From NCBI RefSeq assembly GCF_001417735.1, contig NZ_BBUZ01000024.1, forward strand, positions 120,094-184,093: DNA of 64,000 bases, read 5' to 3'. Positions 58,379 through 64,000 of the stretch are shown one piece after another (within the stretch, counting starts at the first letter, position 1; each line of letters starts with the position of its first letter). Under the pieces are notes generated by a model. The model ran no database searches, was not told the DNA's origin, and saw only the letters and a list, made by a program, of their open reading frames with translations. Source of the DNA: Streptomyces sp. NBRC 110028. Its GTDB lineage: Bacteria > Actinomycetota > Actinomycetes > Streptomycetales > Streptomycetaceae. Both the position numbers and the translations under genes were made by a program.

Positions 58379-59281
58379 TCACGACAGGGTGATGACGACC
58401 TTGCCGCTGCCGCTCTGGGCGAGCGTGTGGGCTTCGGCGATGGAGGTCAGCGGCAGAACGTGCTCGACGCGGGGGGAGTACAGCCCCCGGCGGCCGAGGT
58501 CGGCGGCCTGCCGCAGGAGGGTGGAGTCGTTGCGGGCATCGATCTTGCGCACTCCCAGCCGTGCCGCTCCCACGGTGTCGATGACCGTGACGACGCGGCT
58601 GGGGTTGCCGACGAGGTCCAGGAGATCCGGCAGCGAGGCTGACGGTGCGGCGTGAACGGCCGCGTCGATGCCGGCCGGAGCCAGAGCCGCGACCCGTTCG
58701 CCCAGCCCTGGGCCGTACGTGGTCGCCCGGACCCCCAGGTCGGCGAGGTGGGCGTGGTTGGCCTGACGGGCGGTGCCGATCACCGTCGCCCCTGCGGCCA
58801 GGGCGAAGGCGGCGACGGCGCCGCCCACCGCGCCGGAGGCTCCCTCGACCAGCAGGGTCCGCCCGTCGAGGTCACCGAGGGCGGTGATGGCGCCCACCGC
58901 GGTGGCCGAGGCGAGTCCGGCCGCGGCGGCCTGCTCGGTCGACCAGTTGGAGGGGACGGCGCTCCACGCGCTCAGCACTGCGAACTGAGCGGTGGTGTCG
59001 CTGACTCCGCCCAGACCGAAGACGAGGTCACCCACGCGTGTGCCCTCGACACCCGGTCCCACTTCGTCCACGACTCCGACCGCGTCACGACCGGGCACCG
59101 CGGGCAACTCGGGGGGGAGGATGTCCTGCAGGTGGCCGGCGCGCAGCAGGAAGTCGATGGGGTTCACGCTCGTGGCCCGGACCTTGACGCGTACCGAGTG
59201 CGCCCCGGCGTGGGGTTCGGGGGCGTCCTCGACGACCAAGACGTCGGGGTCGCCGTAACGGTGATAGCGCGCAGCCTGCAT
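58379..59281 (-). CDS. NADP-dependent quinone-oxidoreductase-type reductase
   Basis: A 300-residue MDR-family enzyme without zinc ligands. GroES-like start (RYHRYGDPDVLVVEDAPEP), then NADPH motif VEGASGAVGGAVAAFAL and TVIGTARQANHAHLADLG. These enzymes reduce quinones or activated double bonds and often provide electrophile resistance. Divergent from a MarR regulator with a strong shared operator, so probably induced by a quinone or phenolic compound. Confidence 0.85.
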   Translation of the reverse strand: MQAARYHRYGDPDVLVVEDAPEPHAGAHSVRVKVRATSVNPIDFLLRAGHLQDILPPELPAVPGRDAVGVVDEVGPGVEGTRVGDLVFGLGGVSDTTAQFAVLSAWSAVPSNWSTEQAAAAGLASATAVGAITALGDLDGRTLLVEGASGAVGGAVAAFALAAGATVIGTARQANHAHLADLGVRATTYGPGLGERVAALAPAGIDAAVHAAPSASLPDLLDLVGNPSRVVTVIDTVGAARLGVRKIDARNDSTLLRQAADLGRRGLYSPRVEHVLPLTSIAEAHTLAQSGSGKVVITLS

Positions 59282-59315
59282 GGAGGTCTCCGGGAATCGG
59301 TGGACGCGGGCATTT

Positions 59316-59361
59316 CTTGCCGCGGAAAGTAACCGTACGTGTAAATAGTTTCCGCGGCAAG
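59316..59361. promoter_or_regulatory. Perfect 13-bp inverted-repeat operator of the MarR gene
   Basis: CTTGCCGCGGAAA (59316-59328) and TTTCCGCGGCAAG (59349-59361) are exact complements, 33 bp centre to centre. Each arm is itself nearly palindromic around CCGCGG, so they look like two MarR half-operators, one near each divergent promoter. The right arm ends 18 bp before the MarR ATG. Confidence 0.75.
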
Positions 59362-59379
59362 GAACGGTAGGATGACGCC

Positions 59380-59871
59380 ATGGCAGACCCCCAGCACCTC
59401 TCGCCCCAGCAGGACCGCACCTGGTCCCTGCTGGTCGGGGTGATGATGTGGCTACCAGCCGAGCTGGACGCCTACCTTGAACGCGCAGCCGGGATCAGCC
59501 ACGCGGAGTACCAAGTCCTGCGCTGGCTGTCGGTGAGTGAGGACCGCGAGGTCCATATGAGCCGACTGGCCGCCACGGCCAGCGTCACTCCCTCACACCT
59601 GTCGCGCATCGTGTCCAGGCTGGAGAAGCGGCAGTGGATCACCCGCAGCAGCGACCCTGATGACGCCCGCCGGACATTGGCACGGCTGACCGAGACGGGC
59701 GCGCGGGTGGTGAGCCGCACCGAGCCGGGATACGCCGAGGAAGTGCGCCGGCACGTCTTCGGGCACCTGGACACCCAGCAGGCCGAGCAGCTCGAAGACC
59801 TCGCCGAAGCGATGCTGACTCCACTGCGCCGGGACTGCGTGCAGTTGCTGCCTGCCCGGACCTCCCGCTGA
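59380..59871 (+). CDS. MarR-family transcriptional regulator
   Basis: A 163-residue regulator of typical length. Winged helix: ISHAEYQVLRWLSVSEDREVHMSRLA broken at the turn, recognition helix VTPSHLSRIVSRLEKRQWI, wing RSSDPDDARRTLARLT. N- and C-terminal helices form the dimer. Adjacent to a divergent QOR-type gene with the 59316-59361 operator between them. It probably represses both and is released by phenolic or quinone ligands, or by oxidation. Confidence 0.9.
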   Translation: MADPQHLSPQQDRTWSLLVGVMMWLPAELDAYLERAAGISHAEYQVLRWLSVSEDREVHMSRLAATASVTPSHLSRIVSRLEKRQWITRSSDPDDARRTLARLTETGARVVSRTEPGYAEEVRRHVFGHLDTQQAEQLEDLAEAMLTPLRRDCVQLLPARTSR

Positions 59872-59918
59872 CACGTCTCACGTCTCGGTGCGCCGACCTC
59901 GCCCTGTGCTGCCGCCGC

Positions 59919-61082
59919 TTACGCCACGATGGCCGCCGGATCGTCCAGCCACACCCGATGCCCCTCGGGCGTCACGGTGAGCCCGAAGCGACCGTGGCCC
60001 GGAGCGCCCTGCCCCGTCCACCACCGATACGCGCCCTCCACCTCGTCCCACAGCCGACGCTCCCCCGCCTGCCAGACGCGCGCCGTGTCCGCGCCGTCGC
60101 GGAACACCACGCACGCCCAGGAGCGGTCGCCCAGCCCGTAGAACCACACCGGCCGCGCCCCGTCCTCCTTGCCCGCCACGACCTGGACGCACCGGGGTAC
60201 GCGAAGGCCCAGCACGAAGGGGAGGGCGCCGTACTGCCCGGTGACGAACTCCGCCTCGGTCACGTCGGTGGTGGAGGCGTCGGCGCCATCGGTCGGGGCG
60301 TACGCGCCGTGGCCGGGAAGCGCCAGCCGCTGGGCGCGCGCCTTCATGAACTCCACGGGCCGGGTGAAGCGGCCGGTCGCCGTCCCCCGGTGCACCGTGA
60401 GCCGGGCGACGGCGTCGGCGTGGGTGAAGTGCGTGCCCCAGGGCGCGACGATGAGCCCGCCCGGGCGGGTCTGCTGGAGCCACGCCCCGGGGATCTCCCG
60501 GACCCCGACGGTGGCCAGGACGCGGTCGTACGGTGCCTGGTCCGCGCACCCCTGGGCCCCGTCCCCCACGACGACGGTCGCGTCCCACCCGGCGGCGCGG
60601 AGCCGTGCGCCCGCCTGCCGCGATACGGCGGGGTCCACCTCGACGGTGGTGACCCCGCCGCCGTTGCCGCTGCCGCAGCGGTGCGCCAGGGCCGCGGCCG
60701 TCTCCCCCGTGCCGGTGCCGATGTCCAGCACCGTCATGCCGTCCTCGACGGCGAGGTCCTGGAGCAACGCGTAGACGACGGACGGCATGGAGGAACTGCT
60801 CGTGGACACCCGCCCGGGTTCGGTGCCGGTGTGCGCCCCGTCGTCCCACTGCGTGACGATCGGAGCGTCGCGGTCGGCGGCGGCGTACCAGGCGTCGGGG
60901 TCCTCGGCCCGGTGGACGGCGGTGGCCGTGTGGGTGCGGGTGTCGAACGGCCACATGAGGTCGGGCAGGAACGCGGCCCGGTCCACGGCGTCGAAGGTGG
61001 GCGCCCAGTCCGCCGCCATGGCCCGACCCTCCAGCAGGGACCGCCCCAACGCCCGCCGCGCGGGGCGGGATTCCCCTGTCAT
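59919..61082 (-). CDS. PCMT-like (protein-L-isoaspartate) methyltransferase
   Basis: A 387-residue protein. A class I methyltransferase domain (about 70-260) has LDIGTGTGETAAALAHR and TTVEVDPAVSRQAGARL. The entry sequence PSVVYALLQDLAVEDGMTVL matches the PCMT group, and the C-terminal extension (about 260-387) resembles that of stand-alone methyltransferases in RiPP and ATP-grasp peptide systems (FxLD/Tgm-like). The ATG overlaps a tiny upstream gene by 4 nt. No ATP-grasp ligase or lanthipeptide synthetase is in view, so the substrate is open. Confidence 0.75.
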   Translation of the reverse strand: MTGESRPARRALGRSLLEGRAMAADWAPTFDAVDRAAFLPDLMWPFDTRTHTATAVHRAEDPDAWYAAADRDAPIVTQWDDGAHTGTEPGRVSTSSSSMPSVVYALLQDLAVEDGMTVLDIGTGTGETAAALAHRCGSGNGGGVTTVEVDPAVSRQAGARLRAAGWDATVVVGDGAQGCADQAPYDRVLATVGVREIPGAWLQQTRPGGLIVAPWGTHFTHADAVARLTVHRGTATGRFTRPVEFMKARAQRLALPGHGAYAPTDGADASTTDVTEAEFVTGQYGALPFVLGLRVPRCVQVVAGKEDGARPVWFYGLGDRSWACVVFRDGADTARVWQAGERRLWDEVEGAYRWWTGQGAPGHGRFGLTVTPEGHRVWLDDPAAIVA

Positions 61083-61213
61083 GCGCTCTTCGGCGGATTC
61101 GGCACGCCGGGCCCGCCGTCGGGCGTCGGCGGCTGATGGGGTCCGGGGTACGGCCGGCCGGGCAGCTTGTCGCCGTTTCCGCCCGTGTCATGGGCGGAGC
61201 TGTTCCGCGACAT
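61079..61213 (-). CDS. Tiny Pro/Gly-rich protein upstream of the PCMT-like gene
   Basis: A 44-residue ORF from the ATG at 61213, behind GAAGGAGAGAG, ending in an ATGA overlap with the methyltransferase start. The N-terminal part is polar (MSRNSSAHDTGGNGDK), the rest Pro/Gly-rich (PGRPYPGP, PDGGPGVPNPP). The good ribosome site and coupling make it a real gene. It could be a precursor or partner peptide of the methyltransferase; the Asp-Gly pair (DGG) is the kind of site PCMT enzymes recognise. Function inferred, not shown. Confidence 0.55.
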   Translation of the reverse strand: MSRNSSAHDTGGNGDKLPGRPYPGPHQPPTPDGGPGVPNPPKSA

Positions 61214-61310
61214 CGGCGCTCTCTCCTTCGTCAAGCCGGTTTCCTGGGCAGCAGCATAGGAATCACCGCTGGAGACCGGCACGAGCCACGGATAACGGGC
61301 GCATGGGCCC

Positions 61311-61724
61311 CTAGAGACGGACGCGGGCCCAGACGGTCTTCCCGACGACGCGCTCCCGCACGCCCCACGCCTCGGCGAACGCCTCCACGATCGCCAGCCC
61401 GCGCCCGCGCTCGGCGTCCGGCGCCGCGTCGCCGATCACCGGCGGGCCGTCGCCGGGGTCGGACACCTCGACACCGACCAACTTCTCTGCGTCGTATGCG
61501 ATACGCACCTCGTAGTACCGGCCGGGTACGCGGCCATGCCGTACCGCGTTCGTCGCCAGCTCCGAGAGCACGAGCAGCACGACGTGGGCGGAACCGGACG
61601 CCACGCCCCACCCGCGCAGTGCGGCCTCGGCCGCGTGGCGGGCGCGGTGGACGGATGGCGGTACGGGCGTAAACCTCTGCTTCCAGCCATGGCGAGGATT
61701 TACGTCGTGACTTTGTGCGTTCAT
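61311..61724 (-). CDS. HATPase_c anti-sigma/serine-kinase-like protein
   Basis: A 137-residue RsbW/SpoIIAB-like ATPase. N box LSELATNAVRHG, G1 box VSDPGDGPP and G2 box RGRGLAIVEAF are clear. In Streptomyces, such short ATPases sit next to XRE/DUF397 pairs, as here (divergent across 120 bp), and are thought to act in developmental regulatory switches with BldB-like proteins. Kinase target unknown; the STAS protein at 57078 is a possible but unlinked candidate. Confidence 0.88.
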   Translation of the reverse strand: MNAQSHDVNPRHGWKQRFTPVPPSVHRARHAAEAALRGWGVASGSAHVVLLVLSELATNAVRHGRVPGRYYEVRIAYDAEKLVGVEVSDPGDGPPVIGDAAPDAERGRGLAIVEAFAEAWGVRERVVGKTVWARVRL

Positions 61725-61844
61725 GCCCCCACTGTCGGTGCAGGTCGCTAGCTTCACCAGTAACAGAACGTCGACCGCGGCGGCTGACAACTCTGGTCGA
61801 ACGGACGTTGATTGGCGTTGAGCCGCGTTGAGGAGGTGGTTGGG

Positions 61845-62666
61845 ATGGCACACCCCAAGAAGAAGGAGTCCGCGCCACCGACCGTGCAGTACTTCGCCGC
61901 TGTGCTGCGGATTCTGCGCGAGCACGCGGGGCTGACGCAGGAGGAACTGGGCAAGCTGATGAACTACACGGGCTCGGCCGTGAGCGCGGTGGAGACGTGT
62001 GCGAAGCCGCCGACGGACGAGTTCATCGATGCGGCCGAGAAGGCGCTGGACGCGGGCGGGTTGTTGAGGGCGGCCATCGGGTTTCTGCGACTGGAGCGGT
62101 ACCCGGAGCATTTCCAGGGCTTCGTACAACTGGAGCAGGAGGCGCTCAGCGTGTCGTCGTACTGCACGCAGTTGATCGACGGCCTGTTGCAAACCAAGGA
62201 GTACGCCCGCGAAGTTCTAGCGCACGCCTTTCCACCGCTTGAGGAGCAAGAGATCGCCGATCTGACCGACGCTCGAATGGATCGCAAGGCACTTCTTGAC
62301 CGAAGGCCAGGTGCCGTGGTCAGCGTCATCCTTGAGGAGGCAGCGCTGCGGCGGGAGATCGGCGGGCCAGAGCTCATGCGTGCGCAGTACGCGCATCTCA
62401 TCGAGTGTGCCGCACGGCCAAACATCGTCATCCAGGTCATGCCGATGAGCCGAGGCGGACACGCGGGTTTGCAAGGGCCCATGAAGCTGATCGAAACGCC
62501 GGACGAGACACCCATGGTCTACATGGAAAGCAACGGGAAGAGCATGCTGTTGTCCAAGCCGGACGAGGTAGGTGTCCTGACACGCCGCTATGCCATGATC
62601 AGGTCTCAGGCCCTCGGGCCGGACGAATCCGTAAGCTTCATCGAACAGTTGATGGGTGAGCTATGA
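61845..62666 (+). CDS. XRE-family regulator with DUF5753 domain
   Basis: A 273-residue protein. HTH at about 15-70 (AAVLRILREHAGLTQEELGKLMNYTGSAVSAVE split by its turn), then the DUF5753 ligand-like domain (FQGFVQLEQEA, YCTQLIDGLLQTKEYAREVL, RPNIVIQVMPMSRGGHAGL, LTRRYAMIRSQAL). One of many paralogues in streptomycetes; partner of the downstream DUF397 gene (ATGA overlap). AGGAGGT precedes the ATG at 61845, which I prefer over the upstream in-frame 61812. Confidence 0.9.
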   Translation: MAHPKKKESAPPTVQYFAAVLRILREHAGLTQEELGKLMNYTGSAVSAVETCAKPPTDEFIDAAEKALDAGGLLRAAIGFLRLERYPEHFQGFVQLEQEALSVSSYCTQLIDGLLQTKEYAREVLAHAFPPLEEQEIADLTDARMDRKALLDRRPGAVVSVILEEAALRREIGGPELMRAQYAHLIECAARPNIVIQVMPMSRGGHAGLQGPMKLIETPDETPMVYMESNGKSMLLSKPDEVGVLTRRYAMIRSQALGPDESVSFIEQLMGEL

Positions 62667-62920
62667 GCAGACTCGTGTGGTTCAAGAGCAGCTACAGCGA
62701 CTCCAGCGGCGGCGATTGCGTCGAGGTCGCCCTCGACTGGCACAAGTCGAGCTACAGCGACAACACCGGCGGCCAGTGCGTCGAGGTGGCCCGCACCCCC
62801 GCCACCGTCCACGTCCGGGACTCAAAGATCCCCGAGGGCCCGAACCTCCACATACCCGCCGACGCCTGGTCGGCCTTCCTGGCGACCGTCGACGGCGTGG
62901 CGCGGGCCCTCAAGGACTGA
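62663..62920 (+). CDS. DUF397 protein with duplicated N-terminal motif
   Basis: An 85-residue DUF397 protein; family members are usually about 60-70 residues. The signature block occurs twice in tandem, FKSSYSDSSGGDCVEVALDW then HKSSYSDNTGGQCVEVA, followed once by VHVRDSKIPEGPNL and W-AFLATV. The DNA copies are 57 bp apart, so this is an internal duplication. DUF397 proteins work with the upstream XRE regulator. Confidence 0.9.
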   Translation: MSRLVWFKSSYSDSSGGDCVEVALDWHKSSYSDNTGGQCVEVARTPATVHVRDSKIPEGPNLHIPADAWSAFLATVDGVARALKD

Positions 62921-62931
62921 CGGTCAGGCCC

Positions 62932-64000
62932 TCACCGCACCTCCCAGGTGACCGGCAGCCTCCGCACGCCGCGCGTGGACACGCCCACCTTCCACTCCAC
63001 GTCCTGCTCGGCGTCGGCGAGCCGCAGCCCCGGCAGCCGTTCCAGCAGCGTCCGCAGGGCGATCCGCAGCTCCATCCGGGCCAGCGGAGCGCCCAGGCAG
63101 TGGTGCGGTCCGTGGCCGAAGCCGATGTGGGTCGCCTCGTGGCGGCGCAGATCGAGCTGGTCGGGGCCGGTGTAGACGCTCTCGTCGCGGTTGGCCGAGT
63201 TGATGGCGACGACCACCGGCTCACCGGCCCGTACGGTCACCCCGCCCACCTCGACGTCCTCGACCGCGTACCGGGGCTGGAGGCTGCCGGAGCCGAGCGG
63301 GGTGAAGCGCAGCAGTTCCTCGACCGCCTGCGGCACCTGGTCGAGGTCGGCGCGGAGGGCGGCGAGGTGTTCGGGCCGGGTGAGCAGGACGTAGAGGAAG
63401 TTCGCGATCTGTGTGGCGGTGGTCTCGTGGCCCGCGATGAGGATCGACTCCGCCAGCGAGAGCAGTTCGTCCTCGGACAGCCGGTCGTCGTTGTCGCGCG
63501 CCGCGACGAGGGAGCTGAGCAGATCGTCCTGCGGCGCGGTGCGCCGTTCGGCGACGAGACCGGCCATGTAGTCCCGGAGCAGGGCCCGGTAGCCCTTGAT
63601 CTCCTCCAGCGTGTACTTCGTCGTGGAGAGGAACGCCTCGGACCACAGCCGGAAGTCGCCCCGGTCCTCGAACGGCACGCCCAGCAGCTCACAGATGACC
63701 GTGATCGGCAGGGGCAGGGCGAAGTCCTCGACGAGGTCGGCGGGGGCGCCCTCGGCCCGTATCGCGTCGACCAGTTCGTCGGCGATCTGCTGGACACGTG
63801 ACCGCATGCGGTCGATCTGGCGCACGGTGAACGCCTTGGTCACCAGGCGGCGCAACCGGCTGTGCTCCGGCGGGTCGAACGTACTGATCGTGCCGGGGCC
63901 GGGAGCGTACGGCCGTACGCGCGGCGCGTCGCGCCCGACGGCCGCCGCCCGGCTGAAGCGCGGGTCACCCAGGACGAGCCGGGCGTCCTCGTAGCGGGTG
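62932..64000 (-). CDS. Cytochrome P450, 5' end beyond the window (partial)
   Basis: The C-terminal about 356 residues of a P450. The reading frame continues without interruption to base 64000 (TRYEDARLVLGDPRFSRAAA, TFDPPEHSRLRRLVTKAF), so the start lies outside. I-helix ILIAGHETTATQIAN, ExxR VEELLRFTP, heme loop FGHGPHHCLGAPLARMEL. The sequence resembles the CYP105/CYP107 type. It reads toward the DUF397 gene, 11 bp away; its own cluster is not visible. Confidence 0.88.
   Translation of the reverse strand, partial: TRYEDARLVLGDPRFSRAAAVGRDAPRVRPYAPGPGTISTFDPPEHSRLRRLVTKAFTVRQIDRMRSRVQQIADELVDAIRAEGAPADLVEDFALPLPITVICELLGVPFEDRGDFRLWSEAFLSTTKYTLEEIKGYRALLRDYMAGLVAERRTAPQDDLLSSLVAARDNDDRLSEDELLSLAESILIAGHETTATQIANFLYVLLTRPEHLAALRADLDQVPQAVEELLRFTPLGSGSLQPRYAVEDVEVGGVTVRAGEPVVVAINSANRDESVYTGPDQLDLRRHEATHIGFGHGPHHCLGAPLARMELRIALRTLLERLPGLRLADAEQDVEWKVGVSTRGVRRLPVTWEVR

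Noticed and set aside
58229..58642. Plus-strand open frame of 137 codons
   Set aside because: Antisense to the ABM remnant and the QOR gene 3' end; no ribosome site or conserved sequence.

Overview
The window is chromosomal DNA of a high-GC actinomycete, almost certainly a Streptomyces. The signs are about 70+% GC with strong third-position GC bias, GTG and TTG starts, a SigK/RskA pair, a streptogrisin-type secreted protease, an XRE/DUF397/HATPase trio, a StrR-type pathway regulator, and rare TTA (bldA-type) leucine codons confined to a few genes. I saw no tRNA, rRNA or CRISPR array.

Left flank (1-21.2 kb) is ordinary accessory and housekeeping DNA. In order: a G-rich degenerate repeat tract (1-530), a ROK regulator, a small membrane protein with an L7/L12-like tail, a GntR regulator divergent from fdhD, a secreted serine hydrolase and a sialidase (each with one TTA codon), a membrane protein, a bile-acid/sodium-symporter-type transporter divergent from a LysR regulator, a FadD-type acyl-CoA ligase, an unknown conserved protein, an aldo/keto reductase, an S1 protease, a SAM methyltransferase, sigK-rskA, a photolyase, a pterin dehydratase, an XRE regulator and a SnoaL-like protein.

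Centre (about 21.3-52.6 kb) is a biosynthetic gene cluster without PKS or NRPS modules. On the minus strand a StrR-type regulator and a P450 precede a chorismate block: fused ADIC synthase (PhzE type), class II DAHP synthase, a DHHA/DHB-dehydrogenase-like SDR and a PhzD-type isochorismatase. Together these predict 3-hydroxyanthranilate (3-HAA). The run continues with a SRPBCC protein, an aryl/acyl-AMP ligase, a FAAL-type ligase, an acyl-CoA dehydrogenase, two NAD-dependent reductase/epimerase proteins, a three-gene split PEP-synthase/dikinase-like system with a free-standing ACP inside it, a DinB/maleylpyruvate-isomerase-like protein, a second SRPBCC protein, a flavin monooxygenase, a methyltransferase, a second AMP ligase, a UbiA prenyltransferase, a quinone-oxidoreductase-type reductase and an F420/PPOX-type reductase. 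Many junctions are 4-nt ATGA/GTGA overlaps. A divergent unit supplies an FAD monooxygenase, an MMPL exporter and an MFS transporter. The simplest reading is a prenylated, N- or O-modified aminophenol carboxylate, possibly joined to or processed on a carrier protein; I do not recognise the product. TTA codons lie in the StrR regulator, the DAHP synthase (two), the flavin monooxygenase and the FAD monooxygenase, so production is probably tied to development.

Two features stand out. One is the split dikinase module (34.3-37.8 kb), which resembles phenylphosphate synthase in its division of labour and suggests phosphorylation of a hydroxyl or phenol during biosynthesis. The other is a 166-bp MITE-like element with perfect 22-bp terminal inverted repeats (32856-33021) inside the operon, which supplies most of the stop codon of the upstream gene.

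Right flank (52.8-64 kb) holds an APC amino-acid permease, a membrane-anchored phosphodiesterase-like protein, a winged-helix regulator, a STAS protein, a lipoprotein, the remnant of an antibiotic-biosynthesis-monooxygenase-like gene, a QOR/MarR divergent pair with a perfect 13-bp inverted-repeat operator, a PCMT-like methyltransferase behind a tiny Pro/Gly-rich gene, the HATPase/XRE/DUF397 trio (the DUF397 protein has an internal duplication), and a P450 cut by the window edge.
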